From Galactobacter sp. (lineage in GTDB: Bacteria > Actinomycetota > Actinomycetes > Actinomycetales > Micrococcaceae), in the NCBI RefSeq assembly GCF_022712295.1, contig NZ_JALAGT010000157.1, positions 1 through 18,548 on the forward strand: a DNA stretch of 18,548 bases, given 5' to 3'. Below, piece after piece: positions 7,169-16,234 of the stretch. Every line of letters starts with the position of its first letter. Position 1 is the first letter of the stretch. The position numbers and the translations under genes were made by a program. A model generated the notes under the pieces. The model was not told the DNA's origin. It saw nothing but the letters and a program-made list of their open reading frames with translations, and did not search any database.

Positions 7169-7825
7169 GTGACAGATACAGCACTCATGGATCCCCGGTC
7201 GGTTCGTAGCCAGGACGCCCTGGTACGGGCCACCCTGCACCTGCTCGCCGAACGTCAGGCCGACGCCATCTCCGTGACCGACGTGGTGCACCTGGCCGAG
7301 GTCTCCCGCCCCACGCTCTACCAGCACTTCGGTGATCTCCCGACGCTGATCGTCGCCGCCGTCACGGCCCGGTTGCAGACGCTCTTCGCGGCCAGTCTCC
7401 CGAACACCCCCGTGACCACCGCAAAGGACGATGCCTCCGGAAGCGAAGCGATCCACGATCTGCTGCAGCACCTCCTCGACGAGGCCGACGTCTTCCGCCA
7501 CGCCCTTCACGGCTCCAGCGGATACCCGGTCATCCGGCAACTCGCAGACCTGCTGGCCCGCCGGCTCCAGGAACGCGGTCCCCTCCACGAGGCACTCGAG
7601 CGTGGAGCCACCCCGAAGCATCTGGACCGTTTCATAGGCCACGGCGCCGTGGGGATCGTGGCGGATTGGTTGGACGTCCCACCAGCCGACCGCGAAAGCG
7701 TGGACGAGGTGACCGCCCGCCTCACCGCACTGCTGCACTTCCAGCTGGACCATTCCTGCGTCACACCTACCACCCCCGATGCAGGCATCTGCACAGAACA
7801 CATCGACACCGAAGAGGAGGCCTGA
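7169..7825 (+). CDS. TetR/AcrR-family transcriptional regulator
   Basis: This 218-aa repressor has a typical N-terminal TetR DNA-binding domain. The helix-turn-helix spans about residues 35-55 (ISVTDVVHLAEVSRPTLYQHF), with the conserved YQHFGD motif. The rest is a mostly helical ligand domain without a recognisable subfamily signature. The GTG at 7169 is chosen because it directly abuts the palindromic operator and there is no ribosome site before the next in-frame Met (7187). The stop codon overlaps the start of the YhgE/Pip gene by one base (TGATG), so the two are coupled. A TetR regulator next to a YhgE/Pip gene is a common arrangement in Gram-positive bacteria, and the regulator very likely controls that operon. 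Confidence 0.92.
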   Translation: MTDTALMDPRSVRSQDALVRATLHLLAERQADAISVTDVVHLAEVSRPTLYQHFGDLPTLIVAAVTARLQTLFAASLPNTPVTTAKDDASGSEAIHDLLQHLLDEADVFRHALHGSSGYPVIRQLADLLARRLQERGPLHEALERGATPKHLDRFIGHGAVGIVADWLDVPPADRESVDEVTARLTALLHFQLDHSCVTPTTPDAGICTEHIDTEEEA

Positions 7826-10743
7826 TGACCAGCACACCAACCGAGCCAACCAGCTGGTTCAAGAAGTACAAGCGCATCATCATCTCCCTCTGCGGAGTCG
7901 CCCTGATCCCGCTCCTCTACGCGGGTGCGCTCGTGTGGGTCAACCACGACCCCACGGGGAACCTGGACAAGGTGCCTGCCGCGGTCGTGAACCTGGATTC
8001 CCCCGCGAAGGCCTCCAACGGAGACACCCTTGACCTGGGTCCCGACATCGTCGACGAGGTGCTCGGCAACGACGACAAATCCAATCTGGACTGGTCCGAG
8101 ATGAGCCAGGCCAAGGCCACCAAGGCGCTGGAGAACGGTGACGTTCAGGCCGTCATGACCATCCCGAAGGGATTCTCCGCAGCGGCCGCATCCGCCGGTG
8201 ACGACGATCCGAGCAAGGCGCACACCACGCAGGTCGACATTCGTACCAACGACGCCTCCAACTACCTGATGGGGACCATCTCGAAGACGGTGGGCCAGAC
8301 CATCACGGACTCCATCCGCGATCAGGTCACCGACACCTATCTCAAGAACATCTATGTCGGCTTCACCGACATCCACTCCAACATCCAAGAAGCTGCGGAC
8401 GGTTCCGAGAAACTCTCGGAGAACACCACCAAGGCCCACAAATCCACCGGCGACCTGGTGGTCGGCCTCGAGAAACTGGCCGATGGCAGCGTGCAGCTTG
8501 ACTCCGGCGCGGGCCAGCTCGCCACGGCGTCGGGCAAGCTGGACTCCGGTGCAGCGACGCTGTCCTCCGGTCTTGGCCAGTTGAAGGACAAGGCGGACGC
8601 CCTGCCCGGTTCGGCCAAGAAGTTGGCCGACGGCGCATCCTCCCTGGATGACGGCATCGGCAGTGTGGACACCGCCGTGACCAAGCTGAACTCCGGGGCG
8701 AACAGACTCCACGACGCCACCGGCACCATGTCGGATTCGGCCTCAGCGCTGCCCAGTGCCACGAAGAAGCTGGCCTCCGGAGCCCGCCAGGTCGCCGACG
8801 GCAATGACACGTTGGCCGCGACCGCTGCTTCTGTGGACGGACAGGTCAATTCCATCGCCGACGGCGTGGACGACACCCTCAACTCCGTAGGCGACCTGCT
8901 GGACGCCACCGGCGGGCTTTCCTCCTCCAGCAACATCGACCTGGCAGGCACGGCAAGCAAGGCCAAGTCCGACGCCGATGCGCTGCTGTCCAATGACCGG
9001 ATGCAGGAGTTCCTGAACCAGCCCGGTAACGAGGATCTCAAGGCGCGCCTGAGCACACTGAAGAGCAACACCGATTCCGTGGCGGACGGTGCCGCCAAGA
9101 CCCGCGACGCCATCAAGCGCGCGGAACAGGCCGCGGGCATCGTGGACAACGGGCAGGGCGCCAGCGTGGATGACCTGAAGGCCGCCACCGCCAAGGTGCG
9201 GGCCACGTCCAAGCAGCTCAAGGACTCCACCGCGCAGCTCTCCTCCGGCGCGGATCAGGTCGCCGACGGTACCGCGGAATTGGCCCAGAAGGCCCCCGCT
9301 CTGGCCAGCGGCGCCAAGCAGCTGGATTCCGCCACCGGGACGCTTGCCGACGGCACGTCCCAGCTGCATTCGAACCTGCCCAAGCTCGTGGACGGGGCAG
9401 GCGCCCTCGCGGACGGTACTGCTCAACTGAACGATTCCGTTCCCAACCTGGTCGGCGCCGTTGGGCAGCTCGCAGATGGCGCGGACACCTTGCACAACGG
9501 GACGGGACAGCTGAAGACGGCGACCGCGAAGTTGGCTGGGTCCACCTCGGACCTCGTGGACGGCTCCAAGTCCGCCAGCGATGGGTCGGCAGAGCTCGAG
9601 GACGGCCTCGGCCAGTTGGCCGATGGCGCAGACGAGCTCAACGACGGCCTCGCGGACGGTGTGGATCAGATCCCGAACTACTCCGACTCCGAGCAGAAGC
9701 ACCTTGCGAAGGTGAATGCGACTCCAGTGTCCTCCGACAACGCCCAGGACAACTCCATGGGCAACTACGGGACCGGTCTGAGCCCGTACTTCATGTCCCT
9801 TGCCCTGTGGATCGGTGGGATCGGCTTCTTCATGCTGATGGCCCCGCTGAGCCAGCGCCTGCTGAACAGCCGCCTCCCCAGCCCCGTCGTGGCGCTGCGC
9901 TCCGTGTGGGCGCCGGCCATCATGGCCGTGGTCCAGGCCGCGCTGGTGATGATCATGGTGCACTTCGTGATCGGCATCGACATGGCTCACCCGGTCGAGG
10001 TGTGGGGGCTGGCGATGTTCGCGTCCCTGACCTTCCTGATCGTCAATCAGGGGCTGATCGCGATCCTGGGCGCCCCCGGCCGGTTCATCTCCCTGATCCT
10101 GGTGGTCCTCCAGGTGGCCTCGGCCGGCGGCACCTACCCGGTGCAGACCATGCCCGAGTTCCTGCAGGGACTGCGCACGGTTCTACCGATGACCTACACC
10201 ACGCAGGCCTTCCGTTCCCTGATCGCCGGCGGTCCCGCCAACGGCGTGGGTGCCTGCCTGCTGGTGCTGTCCATCTGGCTCGTGATCGGGTTGGTGTTCA
10301 TCACCCTGGCCGTGTTCCTGGCACGTCGTTCCGAGACCGTCCGGGACTGGGCCACCCTGGCCCCCGGACGCCCCAATGGGGGTCGTCCCGCCTCGGAGAT
10401 CGAGCCTGTCACGATCCCCTCCCAGCGGGAATCGATGCCCGACGTCCCGGCGCAGGACCGCGAGCTCGTCGGCGTGGGTGCCGGGACGGCAACCGCTGGT
10501 GCGGTCGCGGCGGCCTCCGGCCGTCACGCGGCCGATCCCGAGCCGGTCACCTTGGCAGACGAGATCTTGGCGGAGCCGGAGACCGACGAGCCGGAAGCCG
10601 AGCCGGATGAAGCACCGACGGAGACGTTGGACGCCGTGGAGAGCGAGAGTCTCGACGAGCCGTCGGACATGACAGACGAGGCCCCCGCGGCCGAGCCTGC
10701 ACCGGAACCTACCGACAACGACAACACGAAGGAGAACGACTGA
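7825..10743 (+). CDS. YhgE/Pip-type membrane protein with LxxG-repeat ectodomain
   Basis: This 972-aa protein has one N-terminal transmembrane helix (about residues 18-38), a very large extracytoplasmic region to about residue 650, and a cluster of roughly five or six helices (about 652-835) resembling the ABC-2 permease module. A long acidic Pro/Glu/Asp-rich cytoplasmic tail (about 840-972) follows. The ectodomain contains two blocks of heptad-like LADGxxxL/LxSGAxxL repeats (about 215-340 and 470-615), which is the hallmark of YhgE/Pip proteins such as the lactococcal phage-infection protein and YueB/EsaA relatives. The start has AGGAGG (7815-7820) 4 nt upstream. The role is uncertain: homologues are phage receptors or secretion/transport-associated factors, and the TetR gene before it would fit inducible export or envelope protection. 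The acidic tail looks to me like an accretion beyond the family core. Confidence 0.9.
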   Translation: MTSTPTEPTSWFKKYKRIIISLCGVALIPLLYAGALVWVNHDPTGNLDKVPAAVVNLDSPAKASNGDTLDLGPDIVDEVLGNDDKSNLDWSEMSQAKATKALENGDVQAVMTIPKGFSAAAASAGDDDPSKAHTTQVDIRTNDASNYLMGTISKTVGQTITDSIRDQVTDTYLKNIYVGFTDIHSNIQEAADGSEKLSENTTKAHKSTGDLVVGLEKLADGSVQLDSGAGQLATASGKLDSGAATLSSGLGQLKDKADALPGSAKKLADGASSLDDGIGSVDTAVTKLNSGANRLHDATGTMSDSASALPSATKKLASGARQVADGNDTLAATAASVDGQVNSIADGVDDTLNSVGDLLDATGGLSSSSNIDLAGTASKAKSDADALLSNDRMQEFLNQPGNEDLKARLSTLKSNTDSVADGAAKTRDAIKRAEQAAGIVDNGQGASVDDLKAATAKVRATSKQLKDSTAQLSSGADQVADGTAELAQKAPALASGAKQLDSATGTLADGTSQLHSNLPKLVDGAGALADGTAQLNDSVPNLVGAVGQLADGADTLHNGTGQLKTATAKLAGSTSDLVDGSKSASDGSAELEDGLGQLADGADELNDGLADGVDQIPNYSDSEQKHLAKVNATPVSSDNAQDNSMGNYGTGLSPYFMSLALWIGGIGFFMLMAPLSQRLLNSRLPSPVVALRSVWAPAIMAVVQAALVMIMVHFVIGIDMAHPVEVWGLAMFASLTFLIVNQGLIAILGAPGRFISLILVVLQVASAGGTYPVQTMPEFLQGLRTVLPMTYTTQAFRSLIAGGPANGVGACLLVLSIWLVIGLVFITLAVFLARRSETVRDWATLAPGRPNGGRPASEIEPVTIPSQRESMPDVPAQDRELVGVGAGTATAGAVAAASGRHAADPEPVTLADEILAEPETDEPEAEPDEAPTETLDAVESESLDEPSDMTDEAPAAEPAPEPTDNDNTKEND

Positions 10744-10745
10744 AC

Positions 10746-11438
10746 ATGAGCACTATCGGATTCATCGGAGCAGGATTGATCGGCGCCACCGTGGCACGCC
10801 TGGCCGTCCAGGGCGGGCACAACGTGGTCCTCAGTAATTCTCGTGAACCCCGCACGTTGCTACCGCTGGCCGCGGCGCTGGGGCCGCAGGCTCGTGCCGC
10901 CTCCCGCGGGGAGGCTGCCGAGGCCGCCGACATCGTGGTCGTGACGATCCCGCTCGGTGCGCTGACGGATGTTCCCGTCGAGCCGCTGAAGGGTAAGACG
11001 GTGATCGACACGTCCAATTACTACTGGCAGCGCGACGGCCACATCGATGTCCTGGACGCCCGCAGCATCACCACTTCGCAGATCCTGGCGGATCACCTGC
11101 CGGAATCCCACGTGGTGAAGGCATTCAACAACATCAACTTCAAGCACCTTGGACTGCTGGCTCGGCCTGCCGGAGACCCGGAACGCACGCCCTTGGTGAT
11201 CGCCGGTGACGACGCCGCGGCGAAGGAGCAGGTCACCGCATTCCTGGACTCGATCGGGTACGACGCCCTGGACGCGGGCGCGCTCGCCGAGGGCTGGCGC
11301 TTCGACAACGGTGAGCCGGCCTACGGCAAGCCCTACCTGGGCCCCGATGCCGACCCCACGAACATCCTCGCGATGGGCAACGGCCAGGCCGCCACCCGCG
11401 CGGAGTTGGAGGCGGCACTGGCTGCGGCCACCCGCTGA
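10746..11438 (+). CDS. NADPH-dependent F420 reductase-like / NADP oxidoreductase family protein
   Basis: This 230-aa protein has an N-terminal Rossmann dinucleotide site GFIGAGLIGATVA (residues 5-17, GxGxxG). The motifs that follow (NSREP after the second strand, VVVTIPLGAL, and VVKAFNNI) are typical of the coenzyme-F420-dependent NADP oxidoreductase (F420_oxidored) family. NSREP suggests NADP preference, because Ser-Arg follows the strand-2 position. The true substrate is unknown; family members include F420:NADP reductases and other NAD(P)H-linked enzymes. The ATG lies 2 nt after the YhgE/Pip stop and has AAGGAG at 10729-10734 (11 nt spacing). It therefore belongs to the TetR operon, an unusual partner for a membrane protein. 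Confidence 0.85.
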   Translation: MSTIGFIGAGLIGATVARLAVQGGHNVVLSNSREPRTLLPLAAALGPQARAASRGEAAEAADIVVVTIPLGALTDVPVEPLKGKTVIDTSNYYWQRDGHIDVLDARSITTSQILADHLPESHVVKAFNNINFKHLGLLARPAGDPERTPLVIAGDDAAAKEQVTAFLDSIGYDALDAGALAEGWRFDNGEPAYGKPYLGPDADPTNILAMGNGQAATRAELEAALAAATR

Positions 11439-11460
11439 GCTCATTCCTCCCCGCACCGAT

Positions 11461-11504
11461 TCAGGGCCTGGATTCGACACCCACGTGCCGCATCCAGGCC
11501 CTGA
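11461..11504. repeat. 13-bp perfect inverted repeat with 18-nt loop
   Basis: TCAGGGCCTGGAT (11461-11473) is the exact reverse complement of 11492-11504. The stem is GC-rich and starts 22 bp after the stop of the Rossmann-protein gene, so it may act as a terminator for the TetR operon. No T-run follows on either strand, so a standard intrinsic terminator is not shown. The right arm coincides with the point where GNAT homology begins, so the hairpin also marks a sequence junction. Confidence 0.7.
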
Positions 11505-11712
11505 TGCCGTACGGCTGCTCACCGACTATGGCTTCCGGGAGATGGGGCTCAATCGGATCGAGATCCGTGTCCACGCGTTCAACACTCCGGCCCACCACGT
11601 GTACCGAAAAGTCGGTTACCAGGTCGACGGTGTACGCCGCGACGCAACGTTCCATGACGGGAGATTCCACGACGAGATCATCATGTCGGCCCTGTCGCGC
11701 GAGTGGCTCTGA
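11494..11712 (+). pseudogene. C-terminal remnant of a GNAT acetyltransferase (RimJ/RimL-like)
   Basis: The open frame encodes about 70 residues matching the C-terminal third of RimJ/RimL-type N-acetyltransferases: AVRLLTDYGFREMGLNRIEI, then FNTPAHHVYRKVGYQ, then DGRFHDEIIMSAL. The N-terminal half and most of the acetyl-CoA pyrophosphate-binding loop are missing, and upstream sequence in this frame is a shadow of the preceding gene. A GTG at 11485 could start a 75-aa product, but it has no ribosome site and would not make a complete fold. I interpret it as a truncated, non-functional gene left by a deletion or recombination ending at the inverted repeat. Confidence 0.75.
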
Positions 11713-11736
11713 CCGCCGGTTTCCTGGCTTCTGCCG

Positions 11737-11946
11737 TCAGTAGCCGCGCAGTCTCTCCCACCAACTGGGACGTTCCGGCACACCGTCTCCTGCCAGATCT
11801 ACGATCCACTGTGGCGTCTTCCTCTTCAGACGGCGATCCGCATAGACACGAACCTGCGCTGCGATCCGCCTCTCTTCCAAACTCCGGTTGGGATTTCCGC
11901 GGCTCCAGTCCTGTTCTTCCCTGGGTCTTTGGTCCACGACACTCAT
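11737..11946 (-). CDS. Small basic hypothetical protein, second gene of a minus-strand pair
   Basis: This 69-aa, strongly charged protein has no membrane segment. The core SLEERRIAAQVRVYADRRLKRKTPQWIVDLA (about residues 22-52) looks helical and basic, and the C-terminus PERPSWWERLRGY is Trp-rich. I recognise no family. The ATG overlaps the stop of the upstream gene by 4 bp (ATGA) and has a strong GAGGAGGGG just upstream, so it is translated with that gene. The tight coupling and good ribosome site argue that it is real. It could be a partner of the membrane protein encoded before it. Confidence 0.7.
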   Translation of the reverse strand: MSVVDQRPREEQDWSRGNPNRSLEERRIAAQVRVYADRRLKRKTPQWIVDLAGDGVPERPSWWERLRGY

Positions 11947-12341
11947 GGCCCCTCCTCTGTCGTTGCTTCATTATCTACCGCTTCTGACTCTTTGGCGACA
12001 GGTGGAAACTCGTTGGAATCACCGCTGGGGCTTCTGCCACGTTCCAGGACGGTTGCAGTCATCACGGCCGAAAGAAAAGCCATCTCTTGCTTGGTAGCCA
12101 AGGGACTTTTGACCAGTACTCGCACCGCATCGGCCCCAATCGCATGCTCCGCCGCGGACGCCTCTTCGTCCACGTACTTCCCCAGCGCCCACTCGGTCTG
12201 TTCCCACCAGGTCTCGTGGCGGTTCTTCCTCGTCGTAACGGTGAGAGTCACCGCTGCGGCAACCAACGCCACAGCTCCTGCGAACCCGGGAGACGACGCC
12301 CACTCAGACAGCCACGGCCAGGTGTACTCCGTCCACCACAT
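11943..12341 (-). CDS. Small single-pass membrane protein, first gene of a minus-strand pair
   Basis: This 132-aa protein begins MWWTEYTWPWLSEW, then has one hydrophobic helix (SPGFAGAVALVAAAVTLTV, about residues 18-36) followed by TTRKNRHETWWEQTEWALGKYVDEE. The remainder (about 60-100) is predicted helical, with an acidic, unstructured tail ending EATTEEGP. The Arg/Lys-rich flank after the helix suggests the C-terminal part is cytoplasmic. The ATG at 12341 has GGGAGGAG upstream with 7 nt spacing; a longer in-frame extension only runs antisense into the helicase gene. A TAGGCT -10-like hexamer (minus strand, 12384-12379) is the only promoter hint. No known family is evident to me. Confidence 0.75.
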   Translation of the reverse strand: MWWTEYTWPWLSEWASSPGFAGAVALVAAAVTLTVTTRKNRHETWWEQTEWALGKYVDEEASAAEHAIGADAVRVLVKSPLATKQEMAFLSAVMTATVLERGRSPSGDSNEFPPVAKESEAVDNEATTEEGP

Positions 12342-12424
12342 CGTCGTTCTCCTCCCCCGCATCCTCGGTGAGGAGCTCAGCCTAGCGAGGTCGGGCCCTT
12401 CGCCGCAGACGTTGTCCACAGCCC

Positions 12425-15058
<2,634 letters not shown>

Positions 15059-15126
15059 TCTGCCGCTGCGAACCGACTGCGTCGTTGCGATCCGGCTCCT
15101 GCCTCCTCACCACTCGGTTCGGGATC

Positions 15127-15139
15127 TAGTTTGGACTCA
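15127..15139 (+). promoter_or_regulatory. Leaderless -10 before the DUF1697 gene
   Basis: TAGTTT (15127-15132) ends 6 nt before the ATG at 15139, and there is no Shine-Dalgarno in between. This matches the spacing of the other leaderless starts in the window. A convincing -35 is not visible, so the call is moderate. Confidence 0.42.
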
Positions 15140-15699
15140 TGCCTTCAGTAGCCGAATCTCCTCGGACAGTGGTCCTCCTGCGCGGCGTCAACGTGGGCGG
15201 CCACCGGCTGGCCATGACAGATTTTCGTGCCACGCTGGAGTCGCTGGGCTGCACGGACGTGGTCACCTACATCCAGTCGGGCAATGCCGTGGTGACACCG
15301 CCTCCGAACCTCAGCCCTCGCGGGCCGGAACTGGAACAGATCCTGAGCGCAGCGATCGGCGAGGTGGCCGGGTACGAGGTCCCAGTGGTGACCCGCACCG
15401 CGGACGAACTCGCTGCCATCGTGGACGCCAAGCCGTATGAGGTGGAGCAGGGCAAGCAGCTGCACGTGACCTTCTTCAGTTTGCCCCCTGCGTCGACCCT
15501 GCTGGACGGCCTGGACCTGGATGCCTTCCTGCCGGAGGCCTGCACCGTCTCCGGACGCGAGATCTACCTCTATGTTCCGAAGGGCATGGGCGTCGCCAAG
15601 CTTCCGGTGCAGCTGGAACGCGCTGCCCGCCGCACAGGAAAACCTGGGACCACACGCAACTGGAATTCGGTGCTGAAACTGCTCAGCCTGGCTCAGTGA
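15139..15699 (+). CDS. DUF1697 family protein
   Basis: This 186-aa cytoplasmic protein of unknown function belongs to the DUF1697 family. The signature is the N-terminal VVLLRGVNVGGHRLAMTDFR, followed by LESLGCTDVVTYIQSGNAVV. The C-terminal GTTRNWNSVLKLL segment is also a family feature. Length is normal for the family. It is divergent from hrpB across 80 bp, so the two may share regulation, but nothing in the sequence proves that. The ATG is preferred because it lies directly downstream of a -10-like hexamer and the conserved family start follows within ten residues. Confidence 0.9.
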   Translation: MPSVAESPRTVVLLRGVNVGGHRLAMTDFRATLESLGCTDVVTYIQSGNAVVTPPPNLSPRGPELEQILSAAIGEVAGYEVPVVTRTADELAAIVDAKPYEVEQGKQLHVTFFSLPPASTLLDGLDLDAFLPEACTVSGREIYLYVPKGMGVAKLPVQLERAARRTGKPGTTRNWNSVLKLLSLAQ

Positions 15700-16001
15700 G
15701 TCAGCACCCCGCCGCCCAAATCTCGGGGATTGCTGCACCTACCTACAATACGACTCGCGCTAGTTAGTCAATAACTCTCGCTTAGTGAGGCATAGGCCCT
15801 TGCGGCAGGAGGAGCAACGCGACCGTGGCACCACGCTCACGGAGGAACAGCGGGCCAGCACCGTGTCTTGGCCGTAACCGGGGGACCCAGGCATGCCGCA
15901 GGCCATCGCCCTGATCGCGACGATGGCCTGCTGCCTCGAGGCATTCACCCCGCCCGCTGCACTCGCCGCGCTCGCCGCACCCGGCCTGTCCCGCTCACCC
16001 C

Positions 16002-16025
16002 GCACCCGCACCCGCACCCGCACCC
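16002..16025. repeat. Hexanucleotide tandem repeat (GCACCC)x4
   Basis: Four exact copies of GCACCC run from 16002 to 16025, flanked by imperfect continuations. Such short GC-rich tandem repeats are slippage-prone. It is not inside a gene I can support. Confidence 0.9.
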
Positions 16026-16089
16026 GACGGTCACCCTGAGGCCGGCGCTGCGACCAATTCAACCCATTTGAACGTTGGAATGAAATGTT

Positions 16090-16197
16090 AATTTTCCAGG
16101 CAAGGATTGTTCATGCCACCATTTATCGGCGTGTCGTCCACAGGTTCCGCATTACCTGAGAGATTGTCTGGGAAGAGCCTGGCAGTTATTGAAAATT
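16090..16197. other. Nested inverted repeats in an AT-rich segment, possible structured RNA or element
   Basis: Three arms nest in order: AATTTTC (16090-16096) with GAAAATT (16191-16197), CCAGGC (16096-16101) with GCCTGG (16177-16182), and CAGGT (16141-16145) with ACCTG (16154-16158). The fold would have an internal bulge of nine nt. No riboswitch core was recognised. The segment lies upstream of the promoter proposed for the DUF222 gene, so on that reading it would not be in that gene's mRNA. Meaning is uncertain. Confidence 0.35.
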
Positions 16198-16198
16198 C

Positions 16199-16234
16199 TG
16201 GACCCGATTGTTGTGTACTAGTAGAGTCGGTGCA
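16199..16234 (+). promoter_or_regulatory. Leaderless promoter of the DUF222/HNH gene
   Basis: TGGACC (16199-16204) and TAGAGT (16222-16227) are 17 bp apart, and the ATG at 16234 follows after 6 nt with no Shine-Dalgarno. The pattern is the same as for the regulators in this window. Confidence 0.55.

Larger units (their letters stand above)
15700..16233. other. 534-bp intergenic region without a convincing gene
   Basis: The stretch contains a 5-5-5 inverted repeat AGTTA-GTCAA-TAACT (15762-15776), a TACAAT hexamer (15744-15749), a GC-rich hexanucleotide repeat, and then an AT-rich segment from about 16050. It also contains an IR TTCAA-N5-TTGAA (16058-16072) and nested repeats listed separately. 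The best small ORF (15893-16039, 48 aa, hydrophobic start with an Arg-Thr-rich end) has no good ribosome site, and its C-terminal part is just the translated repeat. I support no gene here. The abrupt drop in GC near 16050 suggests different ancestry from its flanks. Confidence 0.55.

Noticed and set aside
11206..11493. Upstream extension of the GNAT frame into the oxidoreductase gene
   Set aside because: This part is out of frame with the well-supported Rossmann protein and shows no acetyltransferase residues, so only the segment after about 11494 is treated as GNAT-derived.
15893..16039. 48-aa ORF with hydrophobic start and Arg-Thr-rich end
   Set aside because: It has no good ribosome site or promoter spacing, and the basic end is only the translated hexanucleotide repeat.
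15760..16062. 100-codon minus-strand ORF over the intergenic repeat
   Set aside because: Composition is driven by the repeat (Arg-Val alternation), and no family resemblance or ribosome site was seen.
16150..16175. CTGAGA on + resembling a TPP riboswitch box, and CTCTCAGG on - resembling part of a glycine riboswitch
   Set aside because: The other conserved cores (the GGGGTGC and GAACCTGAT parts for TPP, the GCCGAAGGAGCAA part for glycine) are absent nearby, and the downstream gene is unrelated to thiamine or glycine.
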